Shown here: one piece after another, positions 1-7,564 of the stretch
Layout of the letters: every line of letters starts with the position of its first letter
Position numbering within the stretch: position 1 is the stretch's first letter
NCBI GenBank assembly: GCA_903907995.1
Contig: CAIVQH010000005.1
Location: 1-45,322, forward strand
DNA from: an uncultured Verrucomicrobiota bacterium
Lineage (GTDB): Bacteria > Verrucomicrobiota > Verrucomicrobiia > Limisphaerales > UBA9464
Length of the DNA: 45,322 bases
Direction: 5' to 3'
Made by a program: the position numbers and the translations under genes
Notes under the pieces: model-generated
Database searches by the model: none
What the model was told of the DNA's origin: nothing
The model's input: the letters and a program-made list of their open reading frames with translations, nothing else

Positions 1-131
1 AAAAAGTCGGGTCGAACCGCTTTTTACGCGCTCAAACCTTAACCGTGGCCTTCAAGAAACCCTGGATTTCATTGGCTGAAACGAACATCGCCGCGTCGAG
101 CGCGGCGAGTGGTTCCGAACAACTTTCGATT

Positions 132-207
132 TGGTGGAGCCAAGGAGATTCGAACTCCTGACCCTCTGCGTGCAAAGCAGATGCTCTACCAACTGAGCTA
201 TGGCCCC
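132..207 (-). tRNA. tRNA-Ala (anticodon UGC)
   Basis: Read on the minus strand, the 76 bases fold as a complete tRNA ending in an encoded CCA (132-134). The acceptor stem GGGGCCA pairs with TGGCTCC and contains the G3:U70 wobble pair, the main alanine identity element. The anticodon loop TTTGCAC, closed by TCTGC/GCAGA, gives anticodon UGC. The T loop TTCGAAT is standard. Nothing convincing follows it down to base 1. Confidence 0.97.
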
Positions 208-343
208 ACGACGGCGCGAGAGAAATGCCAGACCGCAGCCCGTGAGGCAATGGCTCGTTTGCGGAGGATTTTCATTGGGACGCTGCCTTTCCCCGTGATC
301 GACCCTTGGCATTGAGAGAGCGCGGGCGGAGTCGGGTGGCCGT

Positions 344-426
344 TCCCCCTCACCTCGGCCCTCTCTCCCTGGAGAGGGAGAATCGTCGCCCGCCGGTCGG
401 CAAAGGCAGGCGGGGGATTGGCCGGT
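344..426. repeat. Half copy of the CCCTCACCC/GGGAGAG palindromic repeat
   Basis: This stretch in the tRNA-Ala to nuclease gap begins CCCCCTCACCTCGGCC. It runs through a small hairpin of CCCT and GGAGAGGGAG arms and ends at GGGGATTGGCCGG. The same order of blocks occurs at 9991-10162 and 39001-39171. In those copies a right arm follows that is the inverse of the left arm; here the right arm is missing, so this looks like a solo left half. The rest of the 208-489 gap shows nothing recognisable. Confidence 0.7.
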
Positions 427-489
427 GAACAAGGGTGCTTCCTTTGCGCCGGGGCTTTGCGGCGAAGCTTTTCCCGCTAGGGTGGGGGC

Positions 490-1509
490 ATGTCCGCGCT
501 GGAGTTCCGGTATGTGCGGGGGGCCATTCACCTCCCGGCGCTGGGGCTTTGGCTGGATGCCCATCGGGCGATCGGCGCGGAAGAGGCGGTCTTCGTGAGC
601 CATGCGCATTCGGACCACACGGCCGCGCACAAACGGGTGCTGTTCTCGCCGCCGACGCAGAAGCTCATGCGGGCGCGGCTGGCGGGTCGGCGTGAGGAAC
701 ATGCGCTGGCTTTTGGCCAGCGGGTGGCGCTGGCGGAGTTTGCGCCGCAGGCACCGGCCTCCGCCGCCCTCACGCTGCTGCCGGCCGGGCACATCTTCGG
801 CTCGGCCATGTCCCTGATCGAGGCGGACGGCGAGTCGCTGCTCTACACGGGTGACTTCAAGCTGCGCCCCAGCCTCAGCGCCGAGCTCTGCGAGCCGCGC
901 CGGGCGGACACGCTGATCATGGAGACCACCTTTGGCCGGCCCCATTACGTGCTGCCGCCCCAGGCGGACATTTTCCGCGACATCCTCGATTTCTGCCGCA
1001 CGGCGCTGGTGGAGGGGGCTGTGCCGGTGCTGCAAAGCTATTCGCTGGGCAAGAGCCAGGAAATCCTGCACGCGCTCACGGAGGCGGGCCTGCCGGTGAT
1101 GTTGAGCGCGCCGGTGGCCAAAATGACGCGGGTGTACGCCGAGTTTGGCCGCACCTACATCGGCTGGCAGCCGCTGGAGATCGCGCAGGCGGCCGGGCAC
1201 GTGGTGATCAGCCCTCCCGGGGCGAACTTGGATGCGCTGAAACAGCAGCATGTCAACGTCCGCACGGCCGTGCTCACGGGCTGGGCGCTGGATAAGGGCT
1301 GCCATTACCGTTACGGGGTGGAAGCGGCCTTCCCGCTGAGCGACCATGCGGATTACCCGGATCTCCTCGCGTTCGTGCGGCAGGTCGCGCCGAAGCGGGT
1401 GTTCACGCTGCACGGGTTTGCGGCCGAATTTGCCACGACGCTGCGGTGCCTGGGCATCGAGGCGTGGGCGCTGGGCGAGGCGAACCAGCTGGAACTGCCC
1501 CTGGGGTGA
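490..1509 (+). CDS. Metallo-beta-lactamase-fold exonuclease (YSH1/CPSF73-like; possibly the ligase-associated DNA exonuclease)
   Basis: This 339-residue protein belongs to the metallo-beta-lactamase fold nucleases. The zinc-site motif HAHSDH is at residues 38-43, followed by AGHIFGS (His101), TGDF (Asp122) and SDHADY (His286), and a late LHGF (His308) as in beta-CASP-type enzymes. The length fits the bacterial group called ligase-associated DNA exonuclease, usually found beside an ATP-dependent DNA ligase and a helicase. Neither partner is visible here, so the DNA-repair role is an inference from the family; an RNA-processing role is the alternative. The ATG at 490 is preceded by a G-rich stretch (GGGTGGGGG) that could serve as ribosome binding site. 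The gene stands alone on the plus strand, between two repeat-bearing gaps. Confidence 0.85.
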   Translation: MSALEFRYVRGAIHLPALGLWLDAHRAIGAEEAVFVSHAHSDHTAAHKRVLFSPPTQKLMRARLAGRREEHALAFGQRVALAEFAPQAPASAALTLLPAGHIFGSAMSLIEADGESLLYTGDFKLRPSLSAELCEPRRADTLIMETTFGRPHYVLPPQADIFRDILDFCRTALVEGAVPVLQSYSLGKSQEILHALTEAGLPVMLSAPVAKMTRVYAEFGRTYIGWQPLEIAQAAGHVVISPPGANLDALKQQHVNVRTAVLTGWALDKGCHYRYGVEAAFPLSDHADYPDLLAFVRQVAPKRVFTLHGFAAEFATTLRCLGIEAWALGEANQLELPLG

Positions 1510-1540
1510 GTTTCCCAACCAAGGGATGTCCGAATTTGGG

Positions 1541-1767
1541 AATCCATCCTGAAGGGATGGAATCCTTCAGCCCAGGGTTGGCCCGGAAAGCCGGGCTACC
1601 CTGGGTTGTCCGTACCGATCATTCTCAACCCCAACGGGGTTGAATCATTGTGTCCCCCTCCCGCAGCGCTTCAACCCTTTCAGGGTTGGCCCCTCCGGTT
1701 CGCAAACCCGGGGTAGCTCGTGCCTCGCAACCCCGGGCTGAATGATTCAATCCCGTTGGGATTGGGC
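1541..1767. repeat. Intergenic cluster of nested palindromes (shared with 16081-16306)
   Basis: The gap between the nuclease gene and pgsA is filled with short palindromes. Examples are CCCAGGG (1571-1577) pairing with CCCTGGG (1599-1605) around an inner GCCCGG/CCGGGC pair, CAACCCCAACGGGGTTG, and CCCGGGGT... AACCCCGGG. The block order (GGGATGGAATC, TTCAGCCCAG, hairpin, CTGAxTGATT, AATCCCxxxGGGATT) recurs at 16081-16306. No protein is encoded, although short reading frames run through it. Confidence 0.75.
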
Positions 1768-1980
1768 CGCGTTGAATGTTCAAGGACATCGGATGATGTT
1801 TTCATCCTGCCAGCTGGGTACCGGCATTTCCAGGCACAGGGGGTGACGCTTCGACACGCTGCCCACTTGAACCTTCCCGCACGGCGGCGTTTCGGTCTCC
1901 GGTTTTCCCGACCACGCCTGGGGTTCGCGGTTGAGACCTGGGAGCGCTTGCCGTATGCATGTGGTCACAGAGGCATTGCG

Positions 1981-2562
1981 ATGATGACCACGGCCAACAA
2001 GATCACGGTGGGGCGGATCCTGCTGATCCCGGTGTTCATCTACCTGCTGCTCCAGCACCGGGAGCACGGGCTGGACTGGCAGCGCTGGGCGGCGCTGGGT
2101 TGCTTTGCCCTCGCGGCGGTGCTGGATGGCGTGGACGGCTTCGTCGCGCGGCGGTTCCACCAGAAGTCGGAGCTGGGCGCGGTGCTGGACCCGCTCGCGG
2201 ACAAGCTCCTGCTGGTGTCCGCGCTGATCCTACTGAGTCTCGACCAGCGGCATCTCTCGGCGCTGCCGCCGTGGCTGAACCTCTCGATCATCTCCCGCGA
2301 CGCGCTGGTGGTGCTCGGGCTGGGGGTGGTCCATTTCACCGTGGGCAAGGTGACGGTGCGCCCGCGCTGGACGGGCAAGGTGGCGACGGTGCTCCAGATG
2401 GTGGTCGTCCTGTGGACCCTGCTCAAGTGGCCGGCGGAGGTGCAGTGGTGGCTGGCGGTCGCGGCCGTGGGCCTGACGCTCGTGTCGGGCACGCAATACC
2501 TGTTCGACGGGATGCGGCAGCTGGGCGCCAGCCCGCGCAGCGCGGCGATGCCGGAGCAGTGA
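1981..2562 (+). CDS. pgsA: CDP-diacylglycerol-glycerol-3-phosphate 3-phosphatidyltransferase
   Basis: This 193-residue membrane protein carries the complete CDP-alcohol phosphatidyltransferase signature DGxxDGxxAR...G...D...D. Its residues are Asp49, Asp52, Gly53, Ala56-Arg57, Gly66, Asp70 and Asp74. Such enzymes transfer the phosphatidyl group from CDP-diacylglycerol to an alcohol. The N-terminal NKITVGRILLIPVF segment is typical of PgsA, the committed step to phosphatidylglycerol in the inner membrane. Several hydrophobic helices follow. The frame is open back to 1720, but that extension runs through the repeat cluster and lacks family similarity. ATG at 1981 has an AGAGG box nine bases upstream (an in-frame ATG at 1984 is the alternative). 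Related CDP-alcohol transferases cannot be fully excluded. Confidence 0.88.
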   Translation: MMTTANKITVGRILLIPVFIYLLLQHREHGLDWQRWAALGCFALAAVLDGVDGFVARRFHQKSELGAVLDPLADKLLLVSALILLSLDQRHLSALPPWLNLSIISRDALVVLGLGVVHFTVGKVTVRPRWTGKVATVLQMVVVLWTLLKWPAEVQWWLAVAAVGLTLVSGTQYLFDGMRQLGASPRSAAMPEQ

Positions 2563-2630
2563 GGCAAGAGTCAGCGCCTGCCGTTGACACCCTTCGGCGC
2601 GGATGAGCCGCACCGAGACGGTGACGAAGT

Positions 2631-2775
2631 CGCGAAGCGTCTTGGACTGCGCGAGCCCTCTCGCGCTTTCGACCGCCGGACGGATCACCAAAGGGCTGAA
2701 GCACGTCTCCCTCCTGCCGCATACTCAACAAAGCGGCAGAGGACTGCCGCAGTCCAAGACCTCGCGGACGTCGGG
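2631..2775. repeat. Inverted-repeat element with nested hairpin
   Basis: The arms TCTTGGACTGCG (2640-2651) and CGCAGTCCAAGA (2748-2759) are perfect inverses. Inside them CTGCCGC (2714-2720) pairs with GCGGCAG (2733-2739). The element sits in the 258-bp gap where pgsA and the convergent autokinase gene end, and could act as a bidirectional terminator or be a small non-autonomous repeat. Only one copy is seen in this window. Confidence 0.6.
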
Positions 2776-2820
2776 GCAGGCTTGAGCCACCGCGATAGCC
2801 ACTGGGACCGGCGAGCCAGT

Positions 2821-5112
2821 TCAGGGCTTCTCCCGGGGGCCGGGGGCGGGGCGGTCCGCCGGCACTTCCGCGGGGGCGTTGCGGCCTTCCGGCGGATTGG
2901 CGGGCGGGATGCGGCCCTCACGGCGGCGGCGGCTGTCGGTGTAGATGTTGTCGTCGGGCGTGAGCGGCCGGTGGTAGTACGACGCGTAGTAGTAGGTCGT
3001 GTAGTAGTAGTACGGGTTGTCGATCGGCACGCCGTTGACGATGAGGCCGAGGATCGGGGCGCCGCGCTGGTGGATGGTGTTGATGCCCATCTTGGCGAAG
3101 CGGATCGAGGTGCGGCCGGCGCGGACGACGAAGAAGAGGCCGTCGAGGAACGCGACGATGGAGAACGTGTCGTCGATGGCGGTGAGCGGCGGGCAGTCGA
3201 AGACGACGTAGTCGAACTCGCTGCGGAGCTCCTTCACCAGCTCCTTGGTGGCGGGGCCGATGAGCAGCTCGCTCGGGTTGGCGGGGCGTTCGCCGGCGCG
3301 CATGAACCAGAGGTTGGGGATGCCGGTCTCGCGGGTGGCCTCCTTAATGGAGAGCCGGCCCTGCAGCACCTCGGCGAGGCCGCCTTCCAGCGGCTGCTCG
3401 AAGTAGCCGTGCACGTTGCCGCGGCGGAGGTCGGCGTCGATCAGCAGCGTCTTGTTGCCGGAGTTGGCGAGCGTGACGGCGAAGTTGGCCGTGAAGGTCG
3501 TCTTGCCGTCGCCGGGGACCGCGCTGGTGACGGCGAGCATGCGCTTGCTGCTGCCCTCGGGGCTGAGGAGCAGGGCGGAGCGCACACCGCGCAGCGATTC
3601 CGCGAACATCGTGTGCGACTTCATGCGCGTGAGGATCAGGTAGCCCTCGGTGTAGTGCTTCTTGTCCACCTCGGGGAGCTGGCCGAGGATCGGCTCCTCG
3701 AGCTTCTCCTCGATGTCCTCGGGGTCTTCCAGGCGGTCGTCAAGGCGGTGCAGCAGGAACACCAGCGCCGCCGCGAGCGTGAAGCCGATGCCCATGCCGG
3801 CCACGATGGTGTAGGGGCGGTTGGGGCCCACCGGCCGGGGGTCGCCACCGCCGGCGGAAAGGATGGTGAACTGCTCCTCCTCGGTGCCGCCGAGCCGGCT
3901 GACGTTGTTCTGCTGGGAAATGAGGTCGTTCAGCGAGTCGAGGATGAGCTTTTCATCCCGCTGAAGCCGCAGGTATTCCGCGCGGGGCCCGGTGGCGTCA
4001 AACACATCGGACGTGTAGTCCTCGATCAGCTTGGGGTAGCCGAGCTTCTCCTTCTGGAGCCGGGCGATGTAGCCCTTGCGGGCCTGCTCCACGAGCTCGA
4101 GGTCGTCCTTGATCTCGCCCTTCACGCTCTCGATCCGGCGGCGGGTGGCGATCATGTAGGGATGCTTCTCCTTCAGCTTCTTGCCCCACTCCTCGAGGTT
4201 GCGCTCCAGCGAGCGCTGTTCGCGGATCAGCTCCGGGTAGCGCGAGCCCGAGCTGAAGCGGTTGGCCAGATTGTTGTCGTTGGAATCGTCGCCGGACTTG
4301 CCGCCGGATTTCGTCGCGGTGCCCTTGTCCCGGGAGGCCCCGGCGTTGGGCAGCGCAACGCTGCCGCTGGCCAGCTCCTCGGCGGAGGAGTTCTCGAAGA
4401 GCTGCAGCTCCATGCTGATCTGGGCCGCCGCGCTCTTGGCCTGGTCGAGCCGGCGCTGGGCGGCGACGCCCGCGTCCTCCATGCTGGCGATGCTGTTCTT
4501 CTTCTGGAAGTCATCGAGCGCCTGCTGGGCCTGGTCGAGCTTCTTCTGATAGATCAGGATGCTCTGGGTGATCCGGGCCTCGCTGTCGGTGATCATGGAC
4601 CGGCGGCGCTGCTTGCTGAAATCCACGAACTCCTGCGCCCAGGCCGTGGCAAACTGGCGGGCGTACTCGAAGTTCGTGCTGTTCACCGTCATGATGAAGG
4701 TGCCGCCGGCCCCCGGGGAGGCCGAGATCGTGGGCCGCACGAGCTTGTTGGTGTTGTCCCGGCCCTCCTGGAGCTTGGTGAGCACCCGCTGGATGACCGC
4801 GTCGTTCTGCATCATCGTCAGCGTGGTGTCGATGCTGTTGAGGCCCTCGCGGATCTCGGCGCCGCTGGAGCTGCCGACCGAGATCTTGGGCGGGGTCATC
4901 AGCACCGAAGTTGACTTGTACTGGTTGGGCTTGGTCACGGCGAACCAGATGCCGATGCCGGTGCCGACCACCGTGAAGATGAGCAGCAGCAGCCAGCGGT
5001 CGGAGATGACTTTGACGTAGCGCCGGAAGTGGAGGTAAACGTTGATCCGGTCGATCAGCGACGTGCCGTAGCCGGGCAGCGGCGTGCTGTAGGAGGAATA
5101 GGGGGCCTTCAT
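2821..5112 (-). CDS. Polysaccharide co-polymerase / tyrosine autokinase (Wzc-like)
   Basis: This 763-residue inner-membrane protein controls chain length and export in Wzy-type capsule or exopolysaccharide systems. The order of parts is an N-terminal Wzz domain with a first membrane helix (about 40-59), a long periplasmic coiled-coil region with a low-complexity Ser/Gly/Lys/Asp stretch, a second helix (IVAGMGIGFTLAAALVFLL), then a cytoplasmic BY-kinase domain. The kinase domain has Walker A (PGDGKTT, near residue 530), Walker A' (LLIDADLRRG) and Walker B (YVVFDCPPL). The C-terminal region has a dense tyrosine run (NPYYYYTTYYYASYYHRP), the expected autophosphorylation cluster. The start is 8 nt after the stop of the export-protein gene, indicating one operon. 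No glycosyltransferase or polymerase gene lies next to it, which is unusual. Confidence 0.93.
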   Translation of the reverse strand: MKAPYSSYSTPLPGYGTSLIDRINVYLHFRRYVKVISDRWLLLLIFTVVGTGIGIWFAVTKPNQYKSTSVLMTPPKISVGSSSGAEIREGLNSIDTTLTMMQNDAVIQRVLTKLQEGRDNTNKLVRPTISASPGAGGTFIMTVNSTNFEYARQFATAWAQEFVDFSKQRRRSMITDSEARITQSILIYQKKLDQAQQALDDFQKKNSIASMEDAGVAAQRRLDQAKSAAAQISMELQLFENSSAEELASGSVALPNAGASRDKGTATKSGGKSGDDSNDNNLANRFSSGSRYPELIREQRSLERNLEEWGKKLKEKHPYMIATRRRIESVKGEIKDDLELVEQARKGYIARLQKEKLGYPKLIEDYTSDVFDATGPRAEYLRLQRDEKLILDSLNDLISQQNNVSRLGGTEEEQFTILSAGGGDPRPVGPNRPYTIVAGMGIGFTLAAALVFLLHRLDDRLEDPEDIEEKLEEPILGQLPEVDKKHYTEGYLILTRMKSHTMFAESLRGVRSALLLSPEGSSKRMLAVTSAVPGDGKTTFTANFAVTLANSGNKTLLIDADLRRGNVHGYFEQPLEGGLAEVLQGRLSIKEATRETGIPNLWFMRAGERPANPSELLIGPATKELVKELRSEFDYVVFDCPPLTAIDDTFSIVAFLDGLFFVVRAGRTSIRFAKMGINTIHQRGAPILGLIVNGVPIDNPYYYYTTYYYASYYHRPLTPDDNIYTDSRRRREGRIPPANPPEGRNAPAEVPADRPAPGPREKP

Positions 5113-5120
5113 GCGCTGAT

Positions 5121-5888
5121 TCAGTTGAAAAAGTTAAAGGTCTTGTCCCGCACCTCGATGCGGTCGCCATCCTGAAGCTGCTGGTCCTTGATCCGCTCGC
5201 CCTCGTACAGGACCGCGTTCACATCCACCGTGATGGTGAACTCCTTCTTCGTGTTGGGATCCAGGCGGTGGATGCGCACCTTCTTCAGGTTGAAGAAACC
5301 GCCCTGCTGGCCGCCGCCGGCGCGCAGGATGGCCTCGGAAAGCATCAGGGTCTCCCCCTCGCCGAGGGGCACGACCTGGTTGAGGGAGCCGTAGATGGTG
5401 ACTTTGGCCTGCTCAGAACCGGTGATGGGGCCGCGGTTGATCTGGACCAGGTCGAGCTTGACCGTGCAATCGTTGTAATATTAGGCATCCAGGAGCGCCT
5501 TCACGTCCTTGCGGATGTCCACCAGCTTGCGGCCGGCGGCGATGACTTTCACGTAGGTGTCGGCGTGCCGGCTCACCGGGAACAGGGCCTCGCCGCCATC
5601 GGAGACGGACACGTGCGTGGGCTCGGAACTGACGGGCAGGGGAGGATCCTCCTCAATCTGGAAACGCACGATGTCGTGCGGCTTCAGCTCCCGGGCCTCG
5701 GGGTCAACGACCGTGGTGGACTGGCCTTCCTTGGCCGCTTTGGCGGGCGCGTTGGTGCCGGTGGCCGCCGCCGGAGAATTGGTTGCGGTGGCCACGGTGG
5801 TCGCCGGGGCCGTGTCCGCAGCCGCCGCGAGGCACGGGGTGAGGCCAAGGCCAAGGGCCAGGCTGAGCAGGAGGAAGAGGCGGTTCAT
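5121..5888 (-). pseudogene. Polysaccharide export protein (Wza/Poly_export + SLBB), interrupted by an in-frame TAA
   Basis: The reading frame from ATG 5888 encodes a signal peptide (MNRLFLLLSLALGLGLTPCL), a low-complexity Ala/Thr/Asn linker, and a Poly_export-type domain (HDIVRF... DGGEALFPVSRHADTYVKV). It then meets TAA at 5483-5481 after KALLDA. The frame continues without shift: YYNDCTVKLDL, QINRGPITG, VTIYGSLNQVVPLGEGETL, and an SLBB-like end finishing KTFNFFN at 5121. In relatives the region around the stop is continuous, so a sense codon (perhaps GAA) appears to have become TAA. The product would be the outer-membrane or periplasmic export channel partner of the Wzc-like kinase. It lies 4 nt from the barrel gene and 8 nt from the kinase gene. 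A sequencing error is possible. Confidence 0.85.
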
Positions 5889-5892
5889 GGCT

Positions 5893-7422
5893 TCAGAAGC
5901 GGTAACCCAACGACAGGGTATAGGTGTTCTGGTTGTAGTCGTGCAATGGCAGATTCGAGAGCCGCAGCGTGTGGATGTAGTTGACCGAGGCATTGAGGCG
6001 TTTGGTGAGCTGGAACCCGGTGCCCAGGCCGAAGGTGTAGGCTTCCGTTTGCTCCAGGGCCCGGGGAATCAGGAGCAGCCGGTTGGGGGTGACGATCGTC
6101 CCCGTAGGCAAACGGGTGGTGCCACCGGCAGAGTTGAAGAGAATGTATCCCAGGCTGTCCTGAATCACCCCTTCATCCGGTGTGATGACCACAAAATCGT
6201 ACCCCGCCCCGCTCTGGCTGATCGCCGCCCGGCTGGCGTTGAAACTCAGCGTCATCGCCTTGCTGATCTGCCAGCCCAACCGGTAGTTGATGGTGAAAGC
6301 GTTGTTGAAATTGACACCCACGCCCAGGTCGATGCCGCTGCTGACCGACAGCGCCTGGTTCAGGTGGCGGTTGATGACATGCTGGACGGAAAAGTCGTAG
6401 CCCGCACCACTGGAGCCGTTCCGGTCGCCGATCGTGCCGTTGCTGTCGGCCTTGGCCGTGTTGTAGCGCACCGACCCGCTGAAATTGAGGTAGGCCGACG
6501 GCTGCCAGGTCACGGTCGGACCCGCCCCATAGCCGATGGAGTTGTTCTGGATGCCCTCCAGATATTGGTTGCGGAAGGCCGAGGCGGACAGGCCGACGGT
6601 CCAGTGGGAATCCAACCGGCGAAACACGGCCGTGCTGAAGGTGTGGGTCAGGTGATCCGCCAGGCCAAAGCTGTCCCCCAGCCCATGATCAAAATCCAGC
6701 GCGTACGAACTGCTCACCGTGTAGAGCCGCGTGGGCTGCCAGGCGGCGGTGAGGCCGATGGTATTGGATAGACGGCGGAACTGGACCGCCGAGGCGGAGC
6801 CGGTGCCGGTCAGGTCGGTACGCTGCGAGAAGGAATCCCCGGTGGTGCCAATGTGGTCCACCACCGTCAACCGCACATCCCCGACCTTGAACTGGTAGTC
6901 CCAGGCCGAGGCGGGACTGATGGTGAAGCGGTCAAATTCGGGATGGTTGAGGAAGACCGCGTAGCCGAAGCCGACGTCGAAATGGAGGGTGGAATCGCGC
7001 GCGATTGGCCACTGGAACGCGATCGCGAGCGACGGGTTGATCGAGAGTTCGTCCTCCTGCTTCAGCCCGCTGCCCTCCGGCACGAGGTTATAGTTGTCGT
7101 AATAGCTGGTGGACACCGAACCGCCCACGGACGCGGTGACCGGGCCGAACTTCATGTTGTAGTCGTGCATCGGCGCCGCGCCGACCGGACTGTAGGGCAC
7201 GCCCCGGTTGATGAGGAAATTGTCGCCGGCACCCTCGCCGGAGTTCAGCGTGCTGCCATAGGCGGGCAGCGGGGCCGCGTAGGGATTGAAAAAGCTCTGC
7301 GCACGCAGCTGGCCAAGGCTGCCGGCCGCCAGGCCGGCCAGGGCTCCGCCGGCCGCCCGCAGCTTCCAGCCGGACGCTCGCGGGACCCACCGGCCCTTCC
7401 AATTTGGCATCAACACTTTCAT
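5893..7422 (-). CDS. Outer-membrane beta-barrel protein of the exopolysaccharide export operon
   Basis: The protein has 509 residues from ATG 7422. It has a Lys/Arg-rich N terminus and hydrophobic segment ending LGQLRAQ, a signal-peptide-like start. The rest is a long series of alternating hydrophobic/polar strands rich in Tyr, Ser, Asn and Gly, and it ends YTLSLGYRF. The terminal phenylalanine and alternating pattern are the usual BAM recognition signal of outer-membrane barrels. Verrucomicrobial and proteobacterial export loci often encode such a barrel (BBP2 type) beside Wza and Wzc, so a role in polymer export is inferred from context. The frame is open upstream to 7545, but that part lacks signal-peptide character. 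ATG 7410 is another possible start. It is the first gene of the minus-strand operon with 5888 and 5112. Confidence 0.75.
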   Translation of the reverse strand: MKVLMPNWKGRWVPRASGWKLRAAGGALAGLAAGSLGQLRAQSFFNPYAAPLPAYGSTLNSGEGAGDNFLINRGVPYSPVGAAPMHDYNMKFGPVTASVGGSVSTSYYDNYNLVPEGSGLKQEDELSINPSLAIAFQWPIARDSTLHFDVGFGYAVFLNHPEFDRFTISPASAWDYQFKVGDVRLTVVDHIGTTGDSFSQRTDLTGTGSASAVQFRRLSNTIGLTAAWQPTRLYTVSSSYALDFDHGLGDSFGLADHLTHTFSTAVFRRLDSHWTVGLSASAFRNQYLEGIQNNSIGYGAGPTVTWQPSAYLNFSGSVRYNTAKADSNGTIGDRNGSSGAGYDFSVQHVINRHLNQALSVSSGIDLGVGVNFNNAFTINYRLGWQISKAMTLSFNASRAAISQSGAGYDFVVITPDEGVIQDSLGYILFNSAGGTTRLPTGTIVTPNRLLLIPRALEQTEAYTFGLGTGFQLTKRLNASVNYIHTLRLSNLPLHDYNQNTYTLSLGYRF

Positions 7423-7544
7423 TTCCGCTGCTATCGTGAAGTTGTTCGGGTTGCTGGGGACACGACCGGACGCCCGGCGCGAACGAGCGTAACCGCACGC
7501 CCTAGGGGAACAAGCTCCCACATCAGCGGACAATCGTCGAACCA

Positions 7545-7558
7545 TCTGTAACTACAGA
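7545..7558. promoter_or_regulatory. 14-bp palindrome upstream of the export operon
   Basis: TCTGTA-AC-TACAGA is a perfect palindrome in the 142-bp gap upstream of the barrel gene start (7422) and just past the stop codon of the matrixin gene. Its position fits an operator for the export operon, but only one copy was seen and no regulator is encoded nearby. Confidence 0.3.
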
Positions 7559-7564
7559 ACATTC

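Noticed and set aside
52-1518. Minus-strand open frame of 488 codons across the tRNA-Ala and the nuclease
   Set aside because: It reads through the tRNA gene and a repeat and is antisense to the metallo-beta-lactamase-fold protein.
1720-1980. N-terminal extension of pgsA
   Set aside because: The extension is encoded by the palindromic repeat cluster, and the family starts at NKITVGR. A ribosome binding site precedes ATG 1981.
2584-4914. Plus-strand open frame of 776 codons opposite the Wzc-like gene
   Set aside because: It consists of Val/Gly/Ala/Arg/Glu runs mirroring the kinase codons, so it is a high-GC shadow.
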